From NCBI RefSeq assembly GCF_008704935.1, contig NZ_CP023692.1, forward strand, positions 2,799,001 to 2,863,000: a stretch of 64,000 nucleotides of DNA, given 5' to 3'. A program made the position numbers and the translations under genes. The stretch's first letter is position 1. Every line of letters begins with the position of its first letter. Below, piece after piece: positions 18,019 through 26,955 of this stretch. Under the pieces are notes generated by a model, which saw only the letters and a list, made by a program, of their open reading frames with translations, was not told where the DNA came from and did no database searches. The DNA comes from Streptomyces vinaceus. Lineage in GTDB: Bacteria > Actinomycetota > Actinomycetes > Streptomycetales > Streptomycetaceae.

Positions 18019-18930
18019 ATGATGACGAACGCGACTGCTGCGGCAGGGGACGTACGGGAGTTCACGGCGCGCAGCCTGGGAGGTGGACTGGCCCTGCTGC
18101 TGGGGCTGTTGGGGGTCGTGGCCGGCGCCGGACTGATCGCGACGGGCGCGGCTTCGGACGCCTCCGCCGCGCACGTGCTCCTGATCGTGCTCGGCATCCT
18201 CCTCATCGTCGCCTCGGCCTTCGCGATGAGCGGGCTGAACATGGTGGCGCCGGGCGAGGCCCGGGTGGTCCAGCTGTTCGGCCGGTACCGGGGGACGGTC
18301 CGTACGGACGGCCTGCGTTGGGTCAACCCGCTGACCTCGCGGGAGAAGATCTCCACCCGGGTCCGCAACCACGAGACGGCCGTCCTGAAGGTCAACGACG
18401 CGTACGGCAACCCGATCGAGCTGGCGGCCGTCGTGGTGTGGCGGGTGGAGGACACCGCGCGGGCGACGTTCGAGGTGGAGGACTTCACCCAGTTCGTCGA
18501 GACCCAGACCGAGGCGGCGGTGCGGCACATCGCGATCGAGTACCCGTACGACGCCCACGACGAGGGCGGGCTCTCGCTGCGCGGCAACGCCGAGGAAATC
18601 ACCGAGAAGCTGGCGCTCGAACTGCACGCACGGGTGGAGGCGGCCGGCGTCCGGATCATAGAGTCCCGCTTCACGCATCTCGCGTACGCTCCGGAGATCG
18701 CCTCCGCGATGCTCCAGCGCCAGCAGGCGGGCGCGGTCGTGGCGGCCCGCAAGCAGATCGTGGAAGGGGCGGTGGGCATGGTCGAACTGGCCCTGACCCG
18801 GCTGGCGGAGCAGGACATCGTGGACCTGGACCCGGAGCGCAAGGCCGCCATGGTGTCGAACCTGATGGTGGTCCTGTGCGGCGACCGGGCCGCCCAGCCG
18901 GTCGTCAACACGGGCACGCTCTACCAGTGA
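18019..18930 (+). CDS. SPFH/Band 7 (stomatin-prohibitin family) membrane protein
   Basis: The 303-residue protein has two N-terminal membrane segments (about 20-45 and 50-72) followed by a Band 7 domain ([45 protein letters not shown]...). A C-terminal helix-rich region contains [30 protein letters not shown] proteins assemble into membrane-domain scaffolds. ATG at 18019 and 18022 are both possible; a GGGGG ribosome site at about 18010 slightly favours 18022. Its stop overlaps the start of the ribbon-helix-helix gene (GTGA), so the two are coupled. Confidence 0.85.
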   Translation: MMTNATAAAGDVREFTARSLGGGLALLLGLLGVVAGAGLIATGAASDASAAHVLLIVLGILLIVASAFAMSGLNMVAPGEARVVQLFGRYRGTVRTDGLRWVNPLTSREKISTRVRNHETAVLKVNDAYGNPIELAAVVVWRVEDTARATFEVEDFTQFVETQTEAAVRHIAIEYPYDAHDEGGLSLRGNAEEITEKLALELHARVEAAGVRIIESRFTHLAYAPEIASAMLQRQQAGAVVAARKQIVEGAVGMVELALTRLAEQDIVDLDPERKAAMVSNLMVVLCGDRAAQPVVNTGTLYQ

Positions 18931-19202
18931 GCCCCGCCGGCGAGCCGCAGGACCCGGAGGCGGCCGAGGGCCGGGAGCGCCCGGCCGCCCGGCCGGGGCG
19001 GCAGGCGCGCAAGCAGGTGCTGCTGCGGCTCGACCCGCAGGTGTACGACGCGCTCGCGCGCTGGGCGGGCGAGGAACTGCGCAGCGCCAACGCGCAGATC
19101 GAGTTCCTGCTGCGGCGGGCCCTGTCCGAGGCCGGCCGCCTCCCGGGCGGGGCGGCCCCGATCCCGCCCCGCGGCCGCCCCCGCGTCCCGCCCGAGTCCT
19201 AG
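18927..19202 (+). CDS. Ribbon-helix-helix (Arc/HicB-like) DNA-binding protein coupled to the SPFH gene
   Basis: The 91-residue product starts at GTG 18927, overlapping the SPFH stop. After a charged, Pro-rich N-terminus comes a short RHH-type core: RKQVLLRLDPQVYDALARWAGEELRSANAQIEFLLRRALSEAG. This reads as a beta-strand with alternating residues followed by two helices. The C-terminal tail is Pro/Arg-rich. It probably binds DNA as a dimer; the 16-bp palindrome at 17961 is the obvious candidate site. A toxin partner like that of HicAB is not present. Confidence 0.75.
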   Translation: MSPAGEPQDPEAAEGRERPAARPGRQARKQVLLRLDPQVYDALARWAGEELRSANAQIEFLLRRALSEAGRLPGGAAPIPPRGRPRVPPES

Positions 19203-19245
19203 GCCGTGCCTTTCGGACGACCGGGCCGGGGTGGTTCAGGACCGC

Positions 19246-20814
19246 TCAGGACCGGCTCAGGAGGACGAACCCGCCCTCCTGGGCCACCTCCCGGTACCCG
19301 CTCGCCCGGGCCCCGGCGAGGGCGAGGGACTCGTCCCTCGCGGACAGCGGCCAGCGCCGCTGCTGCGGCACCTGGGTGTCCACCACGATCCACTCGGGAT
19401 CCGGGCGGCCGGCGGGCCAGCCGTACAGGCTGACGCTCGTCCGGTCGGACAGGTGCGGCACCAGTCCGTCCGAGGCCTGCACCGTGGCCCCGTCCGGGAT
19501 CAGGCCCATCACCCGGTGCGCCGCCGCGATCCGCGGATCGGCCCGCCAGGTGTCCGGATGCGCCACCTGCGCCAGGGAGTACACCGGCAGCAGCAGCGCG
19601 CAGACCCCGGCTGCGCCCGCCAGGTAGCGGCGCAGGCCGGCGCCGGTGGTCCCGCGCCGGCCCAGGGCGTCGACGAAGGCGGCGAAGACGATCGGCATCA
19701 GCGTGAGCGAGTAGTGGTAGCCGGTCCCCCAGTGGGCCGTGTAGTCCGAGACGCCCCGCCACACCAGCGTGGGCACGGCGACCAGGACCAGCGGCGAGCG
19801 CAGCGCGAGGAACAGGGTCGGCGCCAGCACCAGCACCAGCGTCGTCACCTTGGTCTCGGGGGTGACGAGTCCGATCGTGAGCTTGCGCAGCACCTCCCCG
19901 AGGCCGCCGCCCGCCCCGCCCCCGGGTCCGCCCGTGGAACCGCCCAGGAACGAGGCGTAGAAGTACGAGCCGCTCGGACTGAGCGCCGGCAGTACCACCA
20001 GCACCACCAGCAGCGTCCACACCAGACCGACCGCCGCGACCGCGATCCCGAGCCGCCGCCCCCGCCAGATGCCGCGCCAGTTGCCGCGCCCGATGCCGCG
20101 CCAGTTGCCGCGCAGGCCGCGCAGCCCGACCTCCCCGCCGCCGCGCCAGGCGATGAGCAGGCCGATCACCGCCACCGTGAGCCCCATGTCCTCCTTGACC
20201 AGCACCAGCGGCAGCGCCCAGCAGGCGGCGGCGCGCAGCCGCCCCTCGCCGAGCGCGGCCAGCGCGCACGTGAGGAGCGGGACGGCGAAGGCCCATTCGT
20301 GGAAGTCGAACCCGACCCCGTTCGCGATGCCCCAGGAGAGCCCGTAGCAGAGCGCGAGCACCAGGGCGGCGGTGGAGCCGAGTGACCGGCGCGCCCACTG
20401 GGCCAGCGGCAGGACGCTTGCGGCGACCAGCGCGGCCTGCGCCACGAGCAGGGTCCGCGCCGACGGCCACAGCCAGTACAGGGGCGCCAGCAGGGCGAGC
20501 ACCGGGGAGAAGTGGTCCCCGAGGACCGGGAAGTCCGGCCCCTTGACCTCGGAGACGGGCAGGTGGCCCTCCGCGTAGGAGCGGACGGCCTGCTCGAAGA
20601 TCGCCAGGTCGAAGCTGTGCGACAGCAGCCGCTCGTGGGTGCGCAGCGACACCAGCATGTAGAGGAGGAACAGCCCCGAGGCCGTGGCCCACATCCACCA
20701 GGCGGGGCCCGCCCCCGCCCCGGGGGAATCGGCGGACGGCTGCCCGGCCGTCCGCGCGGGCGCACCCGACTGCTGGGGCGGGAGCGCGGCGACGTCGGTG
20801 GGGGGTGCGTGCAT
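19246..20814 (-). CDS. DUF2079 polytopic membrane protein
   Basis: The 522-residue protein has about 10-12 predicted TM helices and belongs to DUF2079, a group related to GT-C glycosyltransferases. Visible segments are SFDLAIFEQAVRSYAEGHLPVSEVKGPDFPVLGDHFSPVLALLAPLYWLWPS near the N-terminus, with acidic residues in the first extracytoplasmic loop, and a soluble C-terminal part (GWPAGRPDPEWIVVDTQVP). A short basic repeat (GNWRGIGRGNWRGIWRGRR) encoded by repeated DNA around 20070-20120 sits in a cytoplasmic loop. It may transfer a lipid-linked sugar, but no substrate can be assigned. Confidence 0.8.
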   Translation of the reverse strand: MHAPPTDVAALPPQQSGAPARTAGQPSADSPGAGAGPAWWMWATASGLFLLYMLVSLRTHERLLSHSFDLAIFEQAVRSYAEGHLPVSEVKGPDFPVLGDHFSPVLALLAPLYWLWPSARTLLVAQAALVAASVLPLAQWARRSLGSTAALVLALCYGLSWGIANGVGFDFHEWAFAVPLLTCALAALGEGRLRAAACWALPLVLVKEDMGLTVAVIGLLIAWRGGGEVGLRGLRGNWRGIGRGNWRGIWRGRRLGIAVAAVGLVWTLLVVLVVLPALSPSGSYFYASFLGGSTGGPGGGAGGGLGEVLRKLTIGLVTPETKVTTLVLVLAPTLFLALRSPLVLVAVPTLVWRGVSDYTAHWGTGYHYSLTLMPIVFAAFVDALGRRGTTGAGLRRYLAGAAGVCALLLPVYSLAQVAHPDTWRADPRIAAAHRVMGLIPDGATVQASDGLVPHLSDRTSVSLYGWPAGRPDPEWIVVDTQVPQQRRWPLSARDESLALAGARASGYREVAQEGGFVLLSRS

Positions 20815-20831
20815 GGCGCGCCTTTCGGGAG

Positions 20832-20853
20832 CTTCCGGGAACCTTCCGGGAAC
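20832..20853 (-). repeat. 11-bp tandem repeat in the DUF2079 leader
   Basis: CTTCCGGGAAC occurs twice head-to-tail (20832-20842, 20843-20853), with a degenerate third unit toward the start codon at 20814. It may be an operator or part of a leader hairpin. Confidence 0.4.
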
Positions 20854-20987
20854 GGGGGCGTTCGCCTTTCGCCGTTCGCCCTCAAAGTGCCAGCCGCCCC
20901 CGGGCCGGGCCCCGAACCGTGGCGCTCGGGACGAAAGTCCCTACGAATGGCCGCTCGGGCAGGCCGAAAGTCATCTCTACACCATGG

Positions 20988-21020
20988 GTATACATCGAGC
21001 GTATACACCCGCTGTATAGT
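20988..21020 (+). promoter_or_regulatory. padR promoter with GTATAC operator-like repeats
   Basis: GTATAC occurs at 20988-20993 and 21001-21006, and TATACA-N5-TGTATA spans 21002-21018. The last arm overlaps a good -10 box TATAGT (21015-21020), and the ATG begins only 7 bp after it. PadR proteins commonly bind ATAC/GTAT dyads, so this looks like an autoregulatory operator on a leaderless promoter. Confidence 0.65.
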
Positions 21021-21027
21021 CCTCGGC

Positions 21028-21552
21028 ATGTCCATCGGTCACACGCTCCTCGGCCTCCTTGAGGCCGGTCCACGCCACGGTTACGACCTCAAGCGCGCCT
21101 TCGACGAGAAGTTCGGCCACGACCGGCCGCTCGCCTACGGGCAGGTCTACTCGACCATGTCCCGCCTCCTGAAGAACGGCCTCGTCGAGGTCGAGGGGAT
21201 AGAGAGCGGCGGCGGCCCCGACCGCAAGCGGTACGCCATCACCGACGCCGGCATCACCGACGTCGACCACTGGCTCGCCCAGCCCGAGAAGCCCGAGCCG
21301 TACCTCCAGTCGACCCTCTACACCAAGGTCGTCCTCGCCCTGCTCACCGGCCGCGGCGCCGCCGACCTGCTGGACACCCAGCGGGCCGAGCACCTGCGGC
21401 TCATGCGCATCCTGACCCAGCGCAAGCGCAAGGGCGACCTCGCCGACCAGCTGGTCTGCGACCACGCCCTGTTCCACCTCGAAGCGGATCTGCGGTGGCT
21501 GGAACTGACCGCTGCCCGTCTCGACCAGCTCGCCCGGGAGGTACGCCGATGA
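21028..21552 (+). CDS. PadR-family transcriptional regulator
   Basis: The 174-residue protein has an N-terminal winged helix (LLGLLEAGPRHGYDLKRAFDEKF, then YGQVYSTMSRLLKNGLVEVEG with the wing GPDRKRYAITDAG). The C-terminal helical dimerisation domain is of the Vir-type PadR class. There is no Shine-Dalgarno sequence before ATG 21028, and the -10 box lies 7 bp upstream, so the mRNA is probably leaderless. The gene overlaps the next by ATGA. It most likely represses its own operon, encoding an ABC exporter, until a ligand is sensed. Confidence 0.88.
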   Translation: MSIGHTLLGLLEAGPRHGYDLKRAFDEKFGHDRPLAYGQVYSTMSRLLKNGLVEVEGIESGGGPDRKRYAITDAGITDVDHWLAQPEKPEPYLQSTLYTKVVLALLTGRGAADLLDTQRAEHLRLMRILTQRKRKGDLADQLVCDHALFHLEADLRWLELTAARLDQLAREVRR

Positions 21553-22244
21553 CCACGACGCCCCCGGCCGGCACCCTGCTCTGCGCCACCGGCCTGCGCA
21601 AGACGTACGGGTCCACCGCCGCGCTCGACGGCGCGGACTTCTCCATCCACCCCGGCGAGGTCGTCGCCGTCATGGGCCCCTCCGGATCCGGCAAGTCGAC
21701 GCTCCTGCACTGCCTCGCCGGGATCGTCCCGCCCGACTCCGGCACCATCACGTACGCGGGCCGCGAGCTGTCGGCCATGAACGACGCCGAGCGCAGCGCC
21801 CTGCGCCGCGGCGAGTTCGGCTTCGTGTTCCAGTTCGGCCAGCTCGTCCCCGAGCTGACCTGCGTGGAGAACGTCGCCCTGCCGCTGCGGCTGACCGGTG
21901 TGAAGCGCAAGCAGGCCGAGCGCACCGCCCTGGAGTGGATGGCCCGTCTGGAGGTCGCCGAGCTCGGGCGCAAGCGCCCCGGCGAGGTCTCCGGCGGGCA
22001 GGGGCAGCGCGTCGCCGTCGCCCGCGCCCTCGTCACCGGCCCCCGGGTCCTGTTCGCGGACGAGCCCACGGGCGCCCTCGACTCCCTCAACGGCGAGCTC
22101 GTCATGCAGCTGCTGACCGAGGCCGCCCGGTCCGCGAACGCCGCCGTCGTCCTCGTCACGCACGAGACCCGCGTGGCCGCGTACTCCGACCGCGAGATCG
22201 TCGTGCGCGACGGCAGGTCCCGCGACATGGAGCGCGCCGTATGA
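21549..22244 (+). CDS. ABC transporter ATP-binding protein (MacB/LolD-like)
   Basis: The 231-residue ATPase subunit shows Walker A (GPSGSGKST, about residues 43-51), Q-loop (FVFQFGQLVPELT), signature VSGGQGQRVAVARAL, Walker B VLFADEPTGALDS and the H-loop His (LVTHE). The signature has GQGQR rather than the usual GQQQR. It overlaps both the padR gene and the FtsX-like permease by ATGA, so three proteins are made from one coupled operon. Its class works with FtsX-type permeases to export lipids, peptides or antibiotics. Confidence 0.92.
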   Translation: MTTTPPAGTLLCATGLRKTYGSTAALDGADFSIHPGEVVAVMGPSGSGKSTLLHCLAGIVPPDSGTITYAGRELSAMNDAERSALRRGEFGFVFQFGQLVPELTCVENVALPLRLTGVKRKQAERTALEWMARLEVAELGRKRPGEVSGGQGQRVAVARALVTGPRVLFADEPTGALDSLNGELVMQLLTEAARSANAAVVLVTHETRVAAYSDREIVVRDGRSRDMERAV

Positions 22245-24601
22245 ACCAGGGCGTCCTCCGGGTCTGGGCCCGCGATCTGGCCCTCGGCGCCCGCTTCGCC
22301 TTCGGCGGCGGCCGCGAGGGCTGGACCCGCACCCTGCTGACCGGCCTGGGCGTGGGCCTCGGCGTCGCGCTGCTGCTGGTCACCAGCGCGGTGCCGAGCG
22401 CCCTGTCCGCCCGCGACGGGCGCGGCGCGGCCCGCTCGGTGACCTTCGTCCCCGAGGCCGAGCGGCCGGGTCCGGGCACCGTGCTCACCGCCGGCGCGGA
22501 CCAGTCGTACCGCTCGTACGGGGTCGACGGCCTGCTCGTGCAGCCCGAGGGGGCCTCGGCCCCGCTGCCGCCCGGCCTGAAGGAGTACCCGGGTCCGGGC
22601 GAACTGGCCGTCTCCCCCGCGCTCGACGCACTGATGAAGACCTCCGAGGGCACGCTCCTGCGCGAACGCCTCGACGGGCGGATCGTCTCGGTCATCGGCG
22701 AGGCGGGCCTGGTCGGCCCGGGCGACCTCTACTTCTACGAGGGCACCGACCGGCTCTCGCGGTACGCGGCCGACCCCGCCACCGCCTCGTACGTCCACCG
22801 GGTCGGCGGTTTCGGAGCGGAGCAGGAGAAGCGGCCCCTCGACCCGGTCCTCGCGCTCCTCGTGGTGCTGGTCTTCGTCGCCCTGCTGATGCCGGTCGCC
22901 GTCTTCATCGCGGCCGCCGTCCGCTTCGGCGGCGACCGCCGCGACCGCCGGCTCGCCGCCCTGCGCCTGGTCGGTGCCGACGCCCGGACGGTGCGCCGGA
23001 TCGCGGCGGGCGAGGCCCTCGCCGGATCGCTGATCGGCCTGGTCCTCGGTACGGGCTTCTTCTTCCTCGCCCGGCAGCTCGCCCCGGCCGTCGACCTGTA
23101 CCAGCGCAGCGTCTTCCCCGCCGATCTGGACCCGGCCCCCTGGCTCGCCGCCCTCGTCGCCGTCGCGGTGCCCGCCGCGGCCGTCGCCGTGACCCTGCTC
23201 GCGCTGCGCGGCGTGGTCATCGAGCCGCTGGGCGTGGTCCGTACGGCCACCCCGCGCCGGCGCCGGATCTGGTGGCGCCTGCTGTTCCCGCTGGCCGGCG
23301 CCGGCCTGATGGTCCCGATGGCGGGCCGCGGCAACGACGGCGGGCGGTTCAACACCTACCAGGTCTCCGCGGGCGTGGTCCTGCTGCTGATCGGCGTCAC
23401 CGCCCTGCTCCCCTGGGTGCTGGAACGTTTCGTCGGCCGGCTCGGCGGCACCGGCCCGGTCTCCTGGCAACTGGCCGTCCGCAGGCTCCAGGTCGCGAGC
23501 GGCACCGGTGCGCGCCTGGTCAACGGCATCGCGGTCGCGGTGGCCGGCGCCATCGCCCTCCAGATGCTCTTCGCCGGTACCTCCGCCCTCTACACCGAGA
23601 GCACGGGCCAGGACCCGGAGCGGGCCTCGGTCTCGATCCTGACCCGCGGCAACGACCCCGCCCGGACCGAGGCCCTGGCGGCGAAGATCGCCACCACCGA
23701 GGGGGTCACGAAGGTCCTCCCGCTGCGCTCGACCTCGGCCTCGCCGGCCCCGGAGGCCGAGGGCCCCTCCGTCACGCTCACCATCGGAACCTGCTCCGCC
23801 CTGGCCGAGCTGGGCACCCTGCCCTCCTGCAAGGACGGCGACGTCTTCGTGCTGCCCGCCTCCGCCGACCGCGACCGCTACGGCAGCCTCGCCGCCAAGG
23901 CCGGTGACAAGCTGTTCGCCGGGAACGTCCACGGCAACACCGACGGCCCGGCGGCCGTCCCGTGGACCGTGCCCGCCGGCGCACCGACGGTGGCCCCCCG
24001 CAAGGACCCGAACGGCAGTCTGCGCGACGGTCTGCTGGTCACGCCCGCGGCCGCACCCCAGGGCCTCGGCGACTTCCAGTCCACGCAGATCTACGTCCAG
24101 CTCGACCCGAAGGCACCGGACGCGATCGAACGGGTGCGGACGGCCTCGTACAAGGCCGAGCCGCTGGCCGTGCCCATGACCCTTCAGCCGACCTCCACCG
24201 ACGACCGCTTCGCCTCCATCCGCACCGGCCTGTTCGTCGGGGCCGCCTGCGTGCTCCTGCTGATCGGCGCGAGTCTGCTGGTCTCGCAGCTGGAGCAGCT
24301 GCGCGAGCGCAAGAAGCTGCTGGCCGCCCTGGTCGCCTTCGGTACGAAGCGCTCCCCGCTCAGCCTGTCGGTGCTGTGGCAGACCGCCATCCCGATCGGC
24401 CTGGGCCTGGGCCTGGCCACCGTGGTCGGGCTGACCCTGGGCACCGTGCTGATGCGGATGGCCGCCGTACCCGTGCGCGTCGACTGGATCTCGGTCGCCT
24501 CGATGATCGGCGTCGGCGCGGGAGTGGCCGTCGCGGTGACCCTGCTCAGCCTTCCGCCGCTGCTGCGGCTGATGCGCCCGGACGGGCTGCGCACGGAGTA
24601 G
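22241..24601 (+). CDS. FtsX-like ABC transporter permease
   Basis: The 786-residue permease has the duplicated FtsX topology. One TM lies near the N-terminus (LLTGLGVGLGVALLLVTSAV), then an extracytoplasmic region of about 180 residues. A TM block follows (PVLALLVVLVFVALLMPVAVFIAAAVRFGGDRRDRRLAALRLVGADARTVRRI...), then further TMs, a second extracytoplasmic domain (about 480-650), and a final FtsX block (LFVGAACVLLLIGASLLVSQLEQLRERKKLLAALVAFGT). It starts at ATG 22241, overlapping the ATPase stop, and ends 12 bp from the converging oxyR. Drug or envelope-stress efflux is likely, but the substrate is unknown. Confidence 0.9.
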   Translation: MNQGVLRVWARDLALGARFAFGGGREGWTRTLLTGLGVGLGVALLLVTSAVPSALSARDGRGAARSVTFVPEAERPGPGTVLTAGADQSYRSYGVDGLLVQPEGASAPLPPGLKEYPGPGELAVSPALDALMKTSEGTLLRERLDGRIVSVIGEAGLVGPGDLYFYEGTDRLSRYAADPATASYVHRVGGFGAEQEKRPLDPVLALLVVLVFVALLMPVAVFIAAAVRFGGDRRDRRLAALRLVGADARTVRRIAAGEALAGSLIGLVLGTGFFFLARQLAPAVDLYQRSVFPADLDPAPWLAALVAVAVPAAAVAVTLLALRGVVIEPLGVVRTATPRRRRIWWRLLFPLAGAGLMVPMAGRGNDGGRFNTYQVSAGVVLLLIGVTALLPWVLERFVGRLGGTGPVSWQLAVRRLQVASGTGARLVNGIAVAVAGAIALQMLFAGTSALYTESTGQDPERASVSILTRGNDPARTEALAAKIATTEGVTKVLPLRSTSASPAPEAEGPSVTLTIGTCSALAELGTLPSCKDGDVFVLPASADRDRYGSLAAKAGDKLFAGNVHGNTDGPAAVPWTVPAGAPTVAPRKDPNGSLRDGLLVTPAAAPQGLGDFQSTQIYVQLDPKAPDAIERVRTASYKAEPLAVPMTLQPTSTDDRFASIRTGLFVGAACVLLLIGASLLVSQLEQLRERKKLLAALVAFGTKRSPLSLSVLWQTAIPIGLGLGLATVVGLTLGTVLMRMAAVPVRVDWISVASMIGVGAGVAVAVTLLSLPPLLRLMRPDGLRTE

Positions 24602-24613
24602 CGCCGGGCCCGC

Positions 24614-25561
24614 CTACTCGGCCGGCCACACCGGGAGCGGGCGTACGGCCTCGCGCAGTGCGCCCGCGATGGCCCGGAACTCCTCCTGGCGGGCCGTGCC
24701 CGTCCGCATGGCCAGCGCGATCCGCCGCGAGGGCGCCGGCTCGGCGAAGTACCCGGTGGCCAGGTACTCGTTGCGGGCGGTCTCCAGCCGCAGCGCGGTG
24801 CGCGGCAGCAGGGTCACGCCCAGTCCGCCGGCGACCAGCTGGACGAGGGTGGACAGCCCGGCGGCGGTGGTGGTGACGGCCGCCCCGTCGGGCCGGCCCG
24901 CCTCGCGGCAGATGTCCAGGGCCTGGTCGCGCAGGCAGTGCCCCTCGTCGAGCAGCAGCAGCCGCAGGCCCCGCAGTTCCTCGCGCGGGATGTCCCGGCG
25001 CCCGGCGAGCGGGTGCTCCCTGGGGGCGAGGAGGACGAAGTCCTCGTCGAAGACGGGCAGTTCGGTGACGCCGGGCACTCCGAGCGGCACCGCGAGCAGC
25101 AGCAGGTCGAGCCGGCCGCCGGCCAGTCCGTCCAGCAGCGAGGAGGTCTGCTCCTCGTGTACCTGGAGGTCCATCCGGGGGTAGCGGCGGTGGAACAGCC
25201 CGAGCACGGTCGGCAGCAGGTACGGGGCCACCGTGGGGATCACCCCCAGCCGCAGGATCCCGGTGAAGGGGGCCCGTACGGCCTCGGCCTCCTCCAGCAG
25301 CCCGCCCATGGCGTCGAGGACCGTCTTGGCCCGGGCCGCGATCCGCTCGCCCGCCGGGGAGAGCAGGACCTTGCGGGTGGTGCGCTCCAGCAGCTGGACG
25401 CCGAGGGCCTCCTCCAGCGCGGAGACGGCGCCCGAGAGGGCGGGCTGGCTCATGCCGATGGCCGCGGCGGCGTCCCGGAAGTGCAGGTGTTCGGCGACGG
25501 CGGCGAACGCGCGCAGCTGCGCGAGCGTCGCCTGCTTCGCTCCCCTGTTGCCGACGACCAC
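24614..25561 (-). CDS. oxyR: Hydrogen-peroxide sensor OxyR (LysR family)
   Basis: The 315-residue regulator has an N-terminal LysR helix-turn-helix (LAQLRAFAAVAEHLHFRDAAAAIGMSQPALSGAVSALEEALGVQLLERT). Its effector domain contains LLDEGHCLRDQALDICREAG. The two cysteines, 9 residues apart (about C209 and C218), correspond to the peroxide-sensing pair C199/C208 of E. coli OxyR. The GTG at 25561 has GGAGGT 8 nt upstream, which decides against the in-frame ATG at 25588. It diverges from ahpC, its usual target, and probably also regulates itself. Confidence 0.93.
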   Translation of the reverse strand: MVVGNRGAKQATLAQLRAFAAVAEHLHFRDAAAAIGMSQPALSGAVSALEEALGVQLLERTTRKVLLSPAGERIAARAKTVLDAMGGLLEEAEAVRAPFTGILRLGVIPTVAPYLLPTVLGLFHRRYPRMDLQVHEEQTSSLLDGLAGGRLDLLLLAVPLGVPGVTELPVFDEDFVLLAPREHPLAGRRDIPREELRGLRLLLLDEGHCLRDQALDICREAGRPDGAAVTTTAAGLSTLVQLVAGGLGVTLLPRTALRLETARNEYLATGYFAEPAPSRRIALAMRTGTARQEEFRAIAGALREAVRPLPVWPAE

Positions 25562-25688
25562 TGACAGGTACCTCCGATCACCCGCCATCAGACTAGCCCG
25601 GGGTCTCGTGCCGGCGTCTCGCTGACGGAGTCCTGCTGAAAGCTGCCGCCGAACCGATCACCCTGCGTCGCTTCCTGTCCATACGAGG

Positions 25689-25746
25689 GCATTGATAAGG
25701 AAGCCTGATCAGCGCGACCACCGTTTGCGATTTCCGCGATCAATGC
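25689..25746. promoter_or_regulatory. oxyR-ahpC control region with long-spaced inverted repeat
   Basis: GCATTGAT (25689-25696) and ATCAATGC (25739-25746) are perfect inverted 8-mers with centres 50 bp apart, about five helical turns. They could be two contact points of an OxyR tetramer. The direct repeat GCGATttccGCGAT lies just inside the second arm. Confidence 0.4.
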
Positions 25747-25783
25747 TGCTTGTGCCAGCATGTGAGACACGTCCAACCCCTCA

Positions 25784-25812
25784 GGGAAAGCCCCAAAAGG
25801 GACCACTTTCCC
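25784..25812 (+). promoter_or_regulatory. Leader hairpin before ahpC
   Basis: GGGAAAG (25784-25790) pairs with CTTTCCC (25806-25812), and CCC/GGG around AAAA can extend the stem inside. It lies 8 bp before the AGGAGA ribosome site, in the ahpC 5' leader, and may stabilise the mRNA or affect translation. Confidence 0.4.
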
Positions 25813-25830
25813 TTCTCGCAAGGAGAGCAC

Positions 25831-26385
25831 GTGCTCACTGTCGGTGACAAGTTCCCCACCTACGATCTGACCGCTTGCGTCTCGCTCGAAGCCGGCAGCG
25901 AGTTCGCCCAGATCGACCACAAGACCTACGAGGGCAAGTGGCGCGTGGTGTTCTTCTGGCCGAAGGACTTCACCTTCGTCTGCCCGACCGAGATCGCCGC
26001 CTTCGGCAAGCTGAACGACGAGTTCCAGGACCGCGACGCCCAGATCCTCGGCGTCTCCGGCGACTCCGAGTTCGTCCACCACGCCTGGCGCAAGGACCAC
26101 GCCGACCTGCGTGACCTGCCCTTCCCGATGCTGGCCGACTCCAAGCACGAGCTCATGCAGGCCTGTGGCGTGCAGGGCGAGGACGGCTTCGCGCAGCGCG
26201 CCGTGTTCATCGTCGACCAGAACAACGAGATCCAGTTCACGATGGTGACCGCCGGTTCCGTGGGCCGTAACCCCAAGGAGGTCCTGCGGGTCCTCGACGC
26301 CCTGCAGACCGACGAGCTGTGCCCCTGCAACTGGAACAAGGGCGAGGGCACCCTGGACGCCGGCGCGCTGCTGGCCGGTGAGTGA
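25831..26385 (+). CDS. ahpC: Alkyl hydroperoxide reductase subunit C (peroxiredoxin)
   Basis: This 2-Cys peroxiredoxin reduces organic peroxides, hydrogen peroxide and peroxynitrite, with AhpD as the partner that re-reduces it in actinobacteria. The 184-residue protein has the peroxidatic Cys at C51 in DFTFVCPTEI. A C-terminal CPC pair (C164, C166, DELCPCNW) provides resolving cysteines, the three-Cys pattern of mycobacterial AhpC. The GTG at 25831 follows AGGAGA at 25821. ahpD begins 3 bp after the stop. Control by the divergent OxyR is expected. Confidence 0.95.
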   Translation: MLTVGDKFPTYDLTACVSLEAGSEFAQIDHKTYEGKWRVVFFWPKDFTFVCPTEIAAFGKLNDEFQDRDAQILGVSGDSEFVHHAWRKDHADLRDLPFPMLADSKHELMQACGVQGEDGFAQRAVFIVDQNNEIQFTMVTAGSVGRNPKEVLRVLDALQTDELCPCNWNKGEGTLDAGALLAGE

Positions 26386-26388
26386 CGG

Positions 26389-26937
26389 ATGTCCCTCGAC
26401 TCCCTCAAGTCCGCCATACCGGACTTCGCCAAGGACCTGAAGCTGAACCTCGGCTCGGTCATCGGCAACGCCGACAGCAACGGCACCCTCTCGCAGCAGC
26501 AGCTGTGGGGCACCGTCCTGTCCTGCGCGATCGCCGCCCGCTCCCCGCGCGTCCTGCGTGAGCTGGAGCCGGAGGCGAAGGCGGCCCTGTCGCCGGAGGC
26601 GTACACCGCCGCCAAGTCCGCGGCCGCGATCATGGGGATGAACAACGTCTTCTACCGCACCCGCCACCTGCTCTCCGACCCGGAGTACGGCACGCTGCGG
26701 GCCGGCCTGCGGATGAACGTCATCGGCAACCCGGGCGTGGAGAAGGTCGACTTCGAGCTGTGGTCGCTCGCCGTCTCCGCGATCAACGGCTGCGGCCAGT
26801 GCCTGGACTCGCACGAGCAGGTCCTGCGCAAGGCCGGCGTCGACCGCGAGACGATCCAGGAGGCCTTCAAGGTCGCCTCGGTGATCCAGGCCGTCGCGGT
26901 CACCCTCGACGCCGAGGCCGCCCTCGCCGCCGAGTAG
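26389..26937 (+). CDS. ahpD: Alkyl hydroperoxide reductase AhpD
   Basis: This carboxymuconolactone-decarboxylase-fold protein acts as a dithiol reductant for AhpC. The 182 residues include the active-site motif CGQCLDSH (C135, C138, H142) and E123, corresponding to E118/C130/C133/H137 of M. tuberculosis AhpD. It starts 3 bp after ahpC and shares its transcript. A GC-rich hairpin follows at 26956-26993. Confidence 0.95.
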   Translation: MSLDSLKSAIPDFAKDLKLNLGSVIGNADSNGTLSQQQLWGTVLSCAIAARSPRVLRELEPEAKAALSPEAYTAAKSAAAIMGMNNVFYRTRHLLSDPEYGTLRAGLRMNVIGNPGVEKVDFELWSLAVSAINGCGQCLDSHEQVLRKAGVDRETIQEAFKVASVIQAVAVTLDAEAALAAE

Positions 26938-26955
26938 CGGTCCGCGTACGCGCAC

